From contig JAJEIE010000018.1 in NCBI GenBank assembly GCA_022827625.1, forward strand, positions 186,001 to 250,000: DNA of 64,000 nucleotides, written 5' to 3'. Position 1 is the stretch's first letter, and the number at the start of each line of letters is the position of its first letter. Origin of the DNA: Candidatus Poribacteria bacterium (lineage in GTDB: Bacteria; Poribacteria; WGA-4E; WGA-3G). Below are positions 1-7,994 of the stretch, one piece after another. Under the pieces are notes generated by a model. That model was not told the origin of the DNA. It saw nothing but the letters and a program-made list of their open reading frames with translations, and made no database searches. Both the position numbers and the translations under genes were made by a program.

Positions 1-764
1 GTTAAAACCTCACGATATCTTTTACCGAAGGTTGTATCTGGATATGGAATGCGTGCACCGCCCTCTTTCCCCATACCGATTGTATAAACCTTAATTCCAA
101 GGGAGCGCGCGAGCGTAGCTGCGGTCTCTGGGTCTATACTACCAGCGTTGTTTTCTCCATCGGTCAAGAGGATGACAACCTTTGTTTGCGATTCCGAGGT
201 TTCTAACCGATGCGTGGCAGTTGCGAGAGCATCACCGATAGCTGTACCGTCCTCTAACTGCCCGATTTCTACATCACGGAGCAATTCTATTAGGACTGAA
301 TAATCCAACGTGAGTGGACAGAGTGTGAAACTCTCACCCGCAAAAATAACTGAACCGATGCGATCATTTTCGCGGTGGGACAGAAAGTCGTTGATGACCG
401 ATTTCGCGATCTGGATACGGTTCACGCCTTTAAAGTCTTCCGCCCGCATACTCTCCGAGATGTCGAGTACTAAGAGAATATCAATGCCTTCCGCAAATTT
501 ACGTTCCTGGCTTTGGGTGAGTTGCGGACGAGCGAGTGTAAAAATAAGAAGGGCGAGAACGATAAATCTCAGAATGCTAAGGGTCGGTAGGACTTTGACC
601 GAGAAGGTCTCCCGCATCTGTTGGATACCTGCTGCGAATCCCTGTCTGAAGTCAGAAAAATGGACGACGGGGACGATCGCCTGTTTGCGGAACCATCGTA
701 ACACAAATATTAGCGATGGCAGAACAATCAGCAGGACAAGAAAGAGGGGAGAAACTAACTGCAT
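1..764 (-). CDS. BatA-like VWA-domain membrane protein (3' end cut by window)
   Basis: The minus-strand frame is open from an ATG at 764 to the window edge, so about 254 residues are visible and the C-terminus is missing. Hydrophobic segments lie near residues 3-24 and 60-78. A von Willebrand A domain follows with the metal-ion-dependent adhesion site DISES at residues 101-105, then FAGESFT and LLTDGENNAG, both typical of BatA/BatB proteins. Such proteins sit in the inner membrane with the VWA domain outside and usually accompany MoxR, DUF58 and BatD genes; those would lie beyond the window start. It begins 5 bases after the stop of the upstream membrane-protein gene, so the two are probably cotranscribed. 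The domain assignment is firm; the cellular role is not. Confidence 0.85.
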   Translation of the reverse strand, partial: MQLVSPLFLVLLIVLPSLIFVLRWFRKQAIVPVVHFSDFRQGFAAGIQQMRETFSVKVLPTLSILRFIVLALLIFTLARPQLTQSQERKFAEGIDILLVLDISESMRAEDFKGVNRIQIAKSVINDFLSHRENDRIGSVIFAGESFTLCPLTLDYSVLIELLRDVEIGQLEDGTAIGDALATATHRLETSESQTKVVILLTDGENNAGSIDPETAATLARSLGIKVYTIGMGKEGGARIPYPDTTFGKRYREVL

Positions 765-769
765 ACCCG

Positions 770-1855
770 CTACACCCTTTCTGACCAGGAGATATTTCTG
801 CGCGAGTCTTGCGGCAACATCGCGCGAATACTGCCCAACACACATAATCCGATACCGATCGCGTTGATGAGGAGAAAGGTCACCCAGTCAATATACGGCA
901 GGGCTGTCGCCATGAAATAGAGAATATAACTAAAAATTACGCCGAGAGGTCTCAATCGTCCTGAAAAGAGTGTACTACCGAGCGTGAGGAAAATCACTGT
1001 TTTCCCAAAGACTGCCAGTGGCACCAAGAGGACGAATACCAACAGCATGAACGGGATGCCAATTATTGACAGGGTCAGTAACGTCAGGATTAGCGGTATC
1101 ACAGGCACCATCAGGATCCCAAATAAAATACTACCGATCGGTCTGTGCACCAGCAAATCACTCATCGCGTTTATCGGTTTTAAAAATAAGAGTGCTATCA
1201 ACAGGTACATCAGGACGGAAAACCCAGACTTTGCCAAGGTTAACCGTAAATTCCACTGCTTATCGGGGGTTTCCCAGAAAATGTAGGGGTGCATTACAAG
1301 TTTTACCGCAGCAGGCACCACCTCCCAGTGATTGCTTATTTGAAGGTCGGCTACGCCGTCTGTGTGTCCTGACACCTGCCCACCTATAATCTGAAGTGTC
1401 CCCTTCACTTGTGATTCTTGTGTCAGGGTAACATCTCCACCAAAGACCAACATATTTCCAGTGACAGTCCCTTGTAGTCTCACGTCACCAGCAATGACGA
1501 TGAGTGCCGTTAGCACGTTATCCGCCCTCAGTTCATAATCGGTGGCGATTCTTAGGATACGCCGCTCCCTTTCGTTGGGAGAGGGGTTTGTTATCTCAAT
1601 GTGCTGTGGGTCAGTCGTTTCAACTTGTGGCGTTGGTTTGTCAGAGTGATTTTCCGAGATTGATTCTGTTATAGGTGGGGTTTCTGACGCTTGTCCTGTT
1701 TCGCTTTGGGCAATAAGAAGGTGGTCTGCCGGTTTTTCATGTCTGAAGTCAGGGTGTTGCGAGTCTGAAACTCGCAGATCGCTATTTGAAGTGTGCCCGA
1801 ACACTGGCAGGACGCTAAAGATTAAAAGAAAAAAAATAATTTCTATGTGTTTCAT
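770..1855 (-). CDS. Bactofilin-like (polymer-forming) domain plus multi-TM membrane protein
   Basis: The 361-residue product has an N-terminal signal sequence (residues 1-20), a Ser/Thr/Glu-rich linker to about residue 95, and a short beta-helical stretch with the bactofilin-like pattern 'VIAGDVRLQGTVTGNMLVFG' (about 115-165). The last third (about 205-345) holds four to five hydrophobic helices. Beta-helix plus C-terminal membrane domain is the arrangement of proteins annotated as polymer-forming cytoskeletal membrane proteins. A role in envelope organisation is inference. The gene lies just upstream of the BatA-like gene on the same strand. Its own upstream region (1856-2098) also carries a promoter that faces the opposite way. 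Confidence 0.7.
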   Translation of the reverse strand: MKHIEIIFFLLIFSVLPVFGHTSNSDLRVSDSQHPDFRHEKPADHLLIAQSETGQASETPPITESISENHSDKPTPQVETTDPQHIEITNPSPNERERRILRIATDYELRADNVLTALIVIAGDVRLQGTVTGNMLVFGGDVTLTQESQVKGTLQIIGGQVSGHTDGVADLQISNHWEVVPAAVKLVMHPYIFWETPDKQWNLRLTLAKSGFSVLMYLLIALLFLKPINAMSDLLVHRPIGSILFGILMVPVIPLILTLLTLSIIGIPFMLLVFVLLVPLAVFGKTVIFLTLGSTLFSGRLRPLGVIFSYILYFMATALPYIDWVTFLLINAIGIGLCVLGSIRAMLPQDSRRNISWSERV

Positions 1856-1953
1856 ACTTTCTTATGTCTTAGATGAGGATAAATGTCTGGATAAATTATA
1901 AATGGAACTTTCTTTGATGTCAATGCTTTTTTCTAATTGCTTGGTTTAATTCC

Positions 1954-1982
1954 TTGACATCTACCCGCGAATTTGGTATGAT
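1954..1982 (+). promoter_or_regulatory. Sigma-70-type promoter for the LamG gene at 2099
   Basis: TTGACA at 1954-1959 and TATGAT at 1977-1982 are separated by exactly 17 bases. The predicted transcript starts near 1989, giving a leader of about 110 bases before the ATG at 2099. Confidence 0.7.
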
Positions 1983-2098
1983 AAATACAAGATGATATTT
2001 TGGCGACGGTTTACGCTTTGCCACGATCGTGTGTCCGTGTAAATCGTATGTTGTACGTATAAGGTCTTTGAACGTGTAGTATCGAATGGGAGGTAAAA

Positions 2099-2926
2099 AT
2101 GGATTTTGGTACTGTTTTTTCTCGTAGGTTTTGGCTTGCGGGTTTAGCCTTTGTGTGTTGCAGTCTCTTTTTTATCGGGGTCTTGTGTGTTTCCACCGCC
2201 TCTGCCAAGATTGATCCTTCTACCGTTATGGGGTTGTGGCTCTTTGATGAAGGCAAGGGAAAGATTGCAACCGATGCGTCTGGAAATGGTCTGGACGGTG
2301 ATCTTGAGAATAGTCCAAAATGGGTCGAAGGTAAGTTCGGAGAAGGGCTTGAGTTCGATGGTGCCGGCGCGCATGTCGTCATTCCAGACCATGCGAATCC
2401 GACAGATGCGATAACTGTTACGATTTGGGTTAAAAGCAATACCGATACTTGGAATCAACACGGGTGGATGGTCGAAAAAAGGAATGCCTATATTATCCAT
2501 CCCAACCAAGGCACGAACAATGTTTCATGGCCCATTTGTAATGGCGGCTGTTGGAATAAACCGGGTGGTTGGCGCGATGGCGAAGTCGGTCCGAAAGATA
2601 TTACCGAGTGGCACATGTACACCACTACCTATGATAGCGATACCGGTGAGTGGTACATCTATATTGATGGCGAAGAAGCGAGCGCGATGGACCTAACTAA
2701 GAATCCGATTGATCCAGATAACGGTCCCGTTTACATCGGCAACGATACCTGTTGTGCCGGACGCTTCGCTGATGCTGTTGTTGATGAAGTCGCAATCTTT
2801 GATGTCGCTTTGGAACCGGATGATATCAAGAGCCTTTATGAGAATGGACTCTACTTCGCAGTCTTGGCAGTTGAACCCGCTGACAAAATGACAACCACTT
2901 GGGCGGACGTGAAAGTCAAATACTAA
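2099..2926 (+). CDS. Secreted LamG/concanavalin-fold protein with C-terminal TTTW tag
   Basis: The 275-residue protein starts at an ATG behind the Shine-Dalgarno-like sequence GGGAGGT (spacer about 6). Residues 1-36 form a signal peptide ending in an ASA motif. The mature part has hallmarks of LamG/Laminin_G_3 domains: 'GLWLFDEGKGK', 'DASGNGLDGDL', 'FDGAGAHVVIPD', 'TVTIWVKS', 'GEWYIYIDGE' and 'DEVAIFDVALEPDDIKSLY'. This fold usually binds glycans or acts as a surface module. The protein ends in AVEPADKMTTTWADVKVKY, one of seven related C-termini in this window. It is probably exported across the inner membrane; whether the tag directs it to the surface is inference. It is transcribed from its own promoter. 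Confidence 0.85.
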   Translation: MDFGTVFSRRFWLAGLAFVCCSLFFIGVLCVSTASAKIDPSTVMGLWLFDEGKGKIATDASGNGLDGDLENSPKWVEGKFGEGLEFDGAGAHVVIPDHANPTDAITVTIWVKSNTDTWNQHGWMVEKRNAYIIHPNQGTNNVSWPICNGGCWNKPGGWRDGEVGPKDITEWHMYTTTYDSDTGEWYIYIDGEEASAMDLTKNPIDPDNGPVYIGNDTCCAGRFADAVVDEVAIFDVALEPDDIKSLYENGLYFAVLAVEPADKMTTTWADVKVKY

Positions 2927-2961
2927 GGCGGTTGGCAAATTCCTGATATTGGAAATTATGA

Positions 2962-3068
2962 AGTAGCCGTCGGCTATCGGTTATCGGCTTTCAGGGTGGT
3001 GGGTGTTGTGTTTTTTCTCTCACAAGCCGCTCTTGCTGACTGCTGATGGCTGATAGCCGACAGCCGTT
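2962..3068. repeat. Dispersed palindromic repeat, family C (CTGTCGGCTATCAG type)
   Basis: Two arms, GCCGTCGGCTATCGG and GGCTGATAGCCGACAGCC, form a long imperfect inverted repeat that fills the gap between two genes. The same sequence family recurs at 3676-3806, 42490-42575, 50900-50996 (inside pbpC) and 61647-61874. Confidence 0.7.
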
Positions 3069-3092
3069 AAAAAACAGAAAACGGAGAGATAG

Positions 3093-3674
3093 ATGCTATT
3101 GAACTATAATCAAACAGATGATTTTGATAATGAACCCCAGGAGTTATTGCCAGATGAGGCGGATGATTTTGGCGACGATCTCTTTGAGGATGAAGATTCT
3201 CCTGAAACAGAATCCGAAGTAATAGAAACACAAGGTGATGACGATGATGACATCAGTACAGCTGACCCGTATGAGCGCATCGCCGAGATGCTCGGTAAAG
3301 GCGAATTAGAAGAAGTCTCAGCACCGTTGGCTGCAGCACCACAAGGGAGTGCGCTTTTTCATCTCTATGAGGAGAGCAGTCATGCCTATGCAAACGCTGT
3401 CACAGCCTATTATGAGGAGAAGGATTATCAACAGGCAATCGAAAAATTTGACGAAGCTATTGAAAACGCTTCCGAACGCACAGCAGACGACCTAACCGAG
3501 GAACAAGCCAACGAAATCGTAGCGAAATCCATGTACTGGCAGGCAGAGGCTTACATCAAAACGGAAAATATTCCGCAAGCCATTGAGACTTTCAAGTCCC
3601 TTATCCAAAATTGCCAGGGGCATTATCTCACATTAGCTGCAGAACGTAGATCGGACGAATTGAAAATGAAATAG
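3093..3674 (+). CDS. Acidic N-terminal, TPR-like protein of unknown function
   Basis: The 193-residue product has no signal peptide or membrane helix. The first 60 residues are very rich in Asp and Glu (for example DDDDDIS). Residues 105-190 form two to three tetratricopeptide-like helix pairs ('AYYEEKDYQQAIEKFDEAIE', 'MYWQAEAYIKTENIPQAIET'). TPR units usually mediate protein-protein contacts. The ATG at 3093 follows a GGAGAG site. The gene is isolated between two family C repeats, so the neighbourhood gives no clue to its partner. I do not recognise a specific family. Confidence 0.65.
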   Translation: MLLNYNQTDDFDNEPQELLPDEADDFGDDLFEDEDSPETESEVIETQGDDDDDISTADPYERIAEMLGKGELEEVSAPLAAAPQGSALFHLYEESSHAYANAVTAYYEEKDYQQAIEKFDEAIENASERTADDLTEEQANEIVAKSMYWQAEAYIKTENIPQAIETFKSLIQNCQGHYLTLAAERRSDELKMK

Positions 3675-3675
3675 C

Positions 3676-3806
3676 AATCGGCAATCCGCGTCAGCGGTCA
3701 GCGACGAGGTGCCTTGTAACATTTCACCACTTCACTGGAATACGCCAAGTCGAGAATAGATTGTTACGAAGGGTTCTTAACTGATGACTGACGGCTGATA
3801 GCCATA
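3676..3806. repeat. Dispersed palindromic repeat, family C
   Basis: The arms GCGTCAGCGGTCAGCG and CTGATGACTGACGGCTGATAGC flank about 90 bases. This is the same family as the repeat at 2962, so the TPR-like gene between them is bracketed by related repeats. Confidence 0.6.
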
Positions 3807-3827
3807 AGAAAAAGGATTAATAAATTT

Positions 3828-5669
3828 GTGGAAACCTTAAAAAACCTTCTCAAACAAAAGGCAACCAATTTACGTATTCATTCCATTGTCTCTACATCGG
3901 AAGCAGGCTCCGGGCACCCAACCACGTGTCTCTCTGCTGCGGATATCGTTTCTGCGCTCTTTTTTCACGCAATGCGCTATGACGCTACCGACGCACAGCA
4001 TCCGAACAACGATAGGTTCATATTATCCAAGGGACATGCCGCACCGCTCCTTTACGCTGCTTATGCCGAGGTAGGTATCATTCCGGCGGATGAACTGCAC
4101 ACACTCCGACAAATTGATAGCATCTTGGAAGGGCATCCGACCCCACGGTTCGAGTGGACAGAGGTGGCAACGGGCTCCCTCGGACAAGGCTTATCGCTTG
4201 GGCTCGGTATGGCACTCAACGGTAAATACTTAGATAAGTCCGATTACCGGGTCTACGTCCTTCTCGGTGATGGTGAGACTGCTGAGGGGGGCGTGTGGGA
4301 AGCCGCCGCTTTGGCATCTCATTACCAACTCAATAACCTGATCGGAATTATTGATGTCAATGCACTCGGTCAGAGTCAGCGGACTATGCACGCCTTCGAT
4401 ATTGACACCTACTGCCGACGTTTCGAGGCGTTCGGGTGGCAAGCTATTGGTATTGATGGACACGATTTTGACGAAATTCTACCGGCACTCGCCGAAGCGA
4501 AAGCCGCAACCGATAAACCTACGATGATTGTTGCTAAAACCTTTAAGGGCAAAGGCGTTTCGTTCCTTGAAAACGCAGATAACTGGCATGGAAAAGCAGT
4601 CGCCAAAGGTGAAGATCTTGATAAGGCGTTAGCCGAGTTGGGTTCCCTGCATACAGATGTTCCCGTTCAGATTGAACCACCGAATCCGGTAAGGGTAAAT
4701 AGCGCGACATCAACCGAATGTGAGCCACCAGACTATTCACCGGACGAAGAGGTCGCAACACGCGGCGGTTACGGCACAGGACTCGCGAAACTCGGTACTG
4801 CGAACCCGGCTGTCGTTGCGCTTGATGGCGATACAAAAAACTCCACCTATGCCGAGCAATTTATGACGCTCTATCCAGACCGATACTTCGAGATGTTCAT
4901 CGCCGAACAAAATTTGGTCGGTGCCGGCATCGGTTTAGCGAAACGTGGGAAAATCCCGTTTGTCTCCACATTCGCGGCGTTTTTATCGCGCGCTTACGAT
5001 CAGATTCGGATGTCCGCTATTTCGCAAGCGAATATTAAATATGCCGGATCACACTGCGGGGTCTCAATTGGTGAAGACGGACCTTCGCAGATGGGTTTAG
5101 AGGACCTCGCCATGTTCCGAGCGATTCCGGGAGCAGCCGTACTCTATCCGAGTGATGCGGTCTCTGCTGAACGCCTTGTCGCAGCAGCGGCAGCACACCA
5201 GGGTATCGTTTATCTCCGAACCTCGCGTCCACCCACCCCGATCCTCTATGATGCCAATGAAAGTTTTCCCATTGGTGGCTCTAAGGTGCTACGTGAAAGC
5301 GATGCGGATAAGGTAACCGTCGTTGCTGCGGGTGTAACCCTTCACGAAACGCTGAAAGCACAGGAAATACTTGCTGCAGATGGCATTGCTATCCGTGTGA
5401 TTGACCTCTACTCCATTAAGCCGATTGATAAGAAGACACTACGAGCGGCAGCAGCAGAGACTAACAATACTTTAGTTACTGTTGAGGACCACTATCCTGA
5501 AGGCGGTTTGGGAGATGCTGTGTTGGACGCTGTCGCACCTGACGGCGTTTGTGTCCATAAGCTTGCGGTTACGGGGATGCCACGTTCAGGGAAACCAGAG
5601 GAACTCTTGGAACGTCATGGGATTAGTGCAAACGCTATTGTGCAGAAAGTGAAAGAACTGCAGCTATAA
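3828..5669 (+). CDS. tkt: Transketolase
   Basis: The 613-residue cytosolic enzyme transfers two-carbon ketol units between sugar phosphates in the pentose phosphate pathway, using thiamine diphosphate. All three domains are in one chain. The N-terminal domain has 'SGHPTTCLSAADI' and the cofactor motif 'LLGDGETAEGGVWEAAA'. The middle pyrimidine-binding domain has 'ATRGGYGTGLAKLG' and 'MFIAEQNLVGAGIGLA'. The C-terminal domain has 'VVAAGVTLHETL' and 'TVEDHYPEGGLGDAV'. It is shorter than the roughly 660 residues of Escherichia coli TktA and resembles the shorter archaeal/animal-type forms. The start is GTG at 3828, preceded by AAAAAGGA with a long spacer of 11 bases. Confidence 0.93.
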   Translation: METLKNLLKQKATNLRIHSIVSTSEAGSGHPTTCLSAADIVSALFFHAMRYDATDAQHPNNDRFILSKGHAAPLLYAAYAEVGIIPADELHTLRQIDSILEGHPTPRFEWTEVATGSLGQGLSLGLGMALNGKYLDKSDYRVYVLLGDGETAEGGVWEAAALASHYQLNNLIGIIDVNALGQSQRTMHAFDIDTYCRRFEAFGWQAIGIDGHDFDEILPALAEAKAATDKPTMIVAKTFKGKGVSFLENADNWHGKAVAKGEDLDKALAELGSLHTDVPVQIEPPNPVRVNSATSTECEPPDYSPDEEVATRGGYGTGLAKLGTANPAVVALDGDTKNSTYAEQFMTLYPDRYFEMFIAEQNLVGAGIGLAKRGKIPFVSTFAAFLSRAYDQIRMSAISQANIKYAGSHCGVSIGEDGPSQMGLEDLAMFRAIPGAAVLYPSDAVSAERLVAAAAAHQGIVYLRTSRPPTPILYDANESFPIGGSKVLRESDADKVTVVAAGVTLHETLKAQEILAADGIAIRVIDLYSIKPIDKKTLRAAAAETNNTLVTVEDHYPEGGLGDAVLDAVAPDGVCVHKLAVTGMPRSGKPEELLERHGISANAIVQKVKELQL

Positions 5670-5684
5670 TCAAGGAAAACTGTT

Positions 5685-5954
5685 ATGCCATATTCGGATT
5701 ATCCGCCTGGAACTATCGCTGCACGCGGGAAAGAGATTTATTCGCAGCAAGTTCGGCACAAAGTTGAACCGCAATACATAGGTAAGATCGTGGCCATTGA
5801 CATCCAAACAGGCGACTATGAAATTGGCGATAATGATCTGAAAGCCATAAAGCATCTGCTTGCCAAGCGTCCTGAGGCCATCATTTACAGCTTGCGAATC
5901 GGCGTTGGACCAGTCTATGGAATTGGTTTTAACTTTAGGACAAATATGCCGTGA
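5685..5954 (+). CDS. Small conserved-looking protein paired with the aspartic protease
   Basis: The 89-residue soluble protein contains the run 'VAIDIQTGDYEIGDNDLKA' and a C-terminal 'YSLRIGVGPVYGIG'. It is preceded by AAGGAAAAC. Its TGA overlaps the GTG start of the next gene (GTGA at 5951-5954), which indicates translational coupling. From memory, proteins of this type are often found next to a small retropepsin-like protein, but I cannot name a characterised member. Function is unknown; a two-gene module with the protease is likely. Confidence 0.65.
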   Translation: MPYSDYPPGTIAARGKEIYSQQVRHKVEPQYIGKIVAIDIQTGDYEIGDNDLKAIKHLLAKRPEAIIYSLRIGVGPVYGIGFNFRTNMP

Positions 5955-6319
5955 TAACCGGAAAAATTACAAGCAATCTGGACGCTGTCATTGAAGTGGA
6001 AGTTGTCGGGTCAGACCAGAAAGAGAAAATTGCGGCTATCATTGATACCGGTTTCTATGGCTTCTTGATACTACCCAGTGATTTAATAAACCGTCTCACA
6101 CTCCAACGCATTGGCAACCAACCTGCTTTCCTGGGTGATGGGAATGAGGTAGACTTTAATGTTTATCTTGCGAAAGTATTATGGGATGGCGAAGAACGCG
6201 AGGTGACAGCATTAGAGTCAGACGCTGGACCGTTAATAGGAATGTCTCTACTTTATGGAAGTTGCGTGATATTGAACGTTATAAACGGCGGTGACGTAAG
6301 CATTAATGCCCTGCACTAA
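5951..6319 (+). CDS. Retropepsin-like (clan AA) aspartic protease homologue
   Basis: The 122-residue protein carries the catalytic triplet in 'AAIIDTGFYGFLILP' (DTG near residue 32) and the companion motif 'GPLIGMSLLYG' near the C-terminus, the pattern of single-domain retropepsin-like proteins that act as homodimers. The GTG start overlaps the stop of the 89-residue partner. No signal peptide is present, so it is probably cytosolic. Substrate is unknown. The overlap suggests that the partner protein is a substrate, an inhibitor or a toxin-antitoxin mate; none of these is shown by sequence. Confidence 0.75.
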   Translation: MITGKITSNLDAVIEVEVVGSDQKEKIAAIIDTGFYGFLILPSDLINRLTLQRIGNQPAFLGDGNEVDFNVYLAKVLWDGEEREVTALESDAGPLIGMSLLYGSCVILNVINGGDVSINALH

Positions 6320-6356
6320 CGCAGGCGATGTTTCGGGAGATAAGATTCACTCACAG

Positions 6357-6725
6357 ATGCAAAACACAATTGTCTGGCTTGTTGTTTTAGGGGTTATTCT
6401 TCTTGTAGGTGTTGGGATGATTTATGCATTACGCGTGCCGCGCGGCGCACCGAAAACCTATCCAGCGGATCAGGGACCTAACTTTATTGATGTGAGTGCC
6501 TATTCACCTGAAATGCAGGAGGCTTACGAACTTTTTACCCGTAAATGTAGTCGATGCCATACCGTTGCGCGTCCGATTAATTCTACCTTCACACCCGAAG
6601 AATGGCGAGCGTATGTCTATAAAATGATGAAAAAACCGGGGTCGGGTCTTACACCGAAAACCGTTGACCAGATCATTGAATTCCTCGTTTACGATTCACA
6701 GCATAGAGAGAAACAGACACAATGA
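6357..6725 (+). CDS. Membrane-anchored monoheme cytochrome c
   Basis: The 122-residue protein has one N-terminal membrane helix (residues 4-24) and a periplasmic domain with the heme-binding motif CSRCH (residues 64-68). The segment 'EMQEAYELFTRKCSRCHTVA' resembles other small c-type cytochromes. It likely carries electrons in the periplasm. An in-frame upstream ATG at 6306 would overlap the previous gene; the ATG at 6357 puts the membrane helix at the N-terminus, so I prefer it, although the Shine-Dalgarno match is poor for both. Its TGA overlaps the ATG of the next gene, a thioredoxin-fold protein, which suggests that the pair acts together. Confidence 0.8.
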   Translation: MQNTIVWLVVLGVILLVGVGMIYALRVPRGAPKTYPADQGPNFIDVSAYSPEMQEAYELFTRKCSRCHTVARPINSTFTPEEWRAYVYKMMKKPGSGLTPKTVDQIIEFLVYDSQHREKQTQ

Positions 6726-7861
6726 CCATTGCAATGTCGGATTGCAGAATGCACTATACACTGAAGTTTTTCATCTTTACAGTCCTGTTCTGTGTAATGG
6801 GGATACAGATGGGAAATACCCAAGAGGGTGACATGAAGAGTACCGATTTTCAGATTTCAATAGATACCCGCCGTATCGTATTTACCGTACCACCTATCTT
6901 AAAAGATGGGGTCTGGTTGGTGCCTTTGGAGGATTTCGCGAAACGACTCGGATTAAAAGTGGAATACCCAGAAGGCGAAGAAATGGCGGTTCTCTGCGGA
7001 GAAACGGAAGCGGAGCTCTGTGTACCCCTCCGATTTCAAGATGGCAAAAACGGGGTTGTGGAGGTGAAGGGTGTGACCTATGCACAACCTGCAAGCGTCA
7101 CAGCACCTTTTGGGTTTGAAATTTATAGCATATCATCAAACAAATTGGAGGTTATTCAACCGATGCATCTTGCTCCCGAATTCACGCTTCCCGATCTGCA
7201 GGGTACGCAAAGACATTTACGAGATTTTCGAGGCAAAAAGACGCTCCTCTACGTTTGGGGGTCTTGGTGAGGGTGTCGAGAACAACTGCCGGGCTGGCAG
7301 CAATTTTACAGCGAATACCGTGAGAAGTTAAACCTTATCTCTATTGCCCTCGACGCACAAGGTGTCTCTGTCGTCCGTCCTTGGCATGATGCCGCGAACG
7401 CCGATTTCTTCACACTCGTTGATACACAGAATATCTTTGGCACCCGTTACAACCTTAAAGCTATTCCTTATGGCGTCATGATTGATGAAGTGGGTCGTAT
7501 GGTGAAAGCACCTTTTAGCATCAATGTCGCTGATAAAAAGACCCTGATGATGCTGGAAAAATGGATCTCCGATCCTGACTATAACGCAGTGCTGCTTCGT
7601 GATATGCAACGATCAGATGAATCGGTTACCCAAACGCTTACTGAAGCGACTGCCCGTTTTCAACTCGGTCTCATCTTGCTGGAAGGCGGTAAAAAACAGG
7701 AAGCGATGGCTGAATGGCGAAAGGCACTCGCATTGGATCCGCGAAACTGGATTATTCATAAGCAAATTTGGGCAGTGGAGCATCCAGATAAATTTTATGA
7801 CGGGGGCGTTGATTACGGATGGCAGAAAACACAGTTGGAAGCAGAAAAAAGTGAACAGTAG
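6722..7861 (+). CDS. Probable selenocysteine-containing TlpA-like redoxin with TPR-like tail (UGA at 7268-7270 read through)
   Basis: The frame from ATG 6722 reaches a TGA at codon 183 and then continues open for 197 more codons. Read through, it gives a 379-residue protein: signal anchor (residues 10-32), a copper-amine-oxidase-N-like segment ('VWLVPLEDFAKRLGL'), a redoxin domain starting at 'HLAPEFTLPDLQGTQRHL' and a C-terminal TPR-like unit ('KKQEAMAEWRKALALDP'). The TGA lies exactly at the thioredoxin-fold active site, 'LYVWGSW-U-GCREQLPGWQ', where TlpA-like proteins have a redox cysteine, so the motif becomes U-x-C. A hairpin with a GGG-starting loop follows 20 bases later. The gene overlaps the cytochrome c gene (ATGA). 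Known: UGA plus a nearby downstream hairpin specifies Sec in bacteria. Inferred: a periplasmic thiol oxidoreductase. The alternative is a nonsense mutation or sequencing error. Confidence 0.75.
7268..7300 (+). promoter_or_regulatory. Candidate Sec codon and bacterial SECIS hairpin
   Basis: UGA is at 7268-7270. The perfect 5-bp stem CTGCC (7286-7290) / GGCAG (7296-7300) encloses the loop GGGCT. The loop begins 20 bases after the UGA, within the spacing accepted for bacterial SECIS elements, and it starts with guanines as SelB-recognised loops do. The stem is short. Confidence 0.6.
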
Positions 7862-7994
7862 CAGCTTCTATCTAAGCGCGTGCTGTGTTCTACTTTTAAG
7901 CGAACACGGCTTCCAATCACTTTGTCCTAAAATGTAAAGGTAAAAGAGAGTTGTTAGGGTTTCATGGATCGTGGATAATATAGGTGGGGGGAGA

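Noticed and set aside
310-867. Plus-strand open frame of 185 codons at the left edge.
   Set aside because: It lies opposite the BatA-like gene, whose minus-strand product has clear VWA motifs; the plus product has no recognisable pattern.
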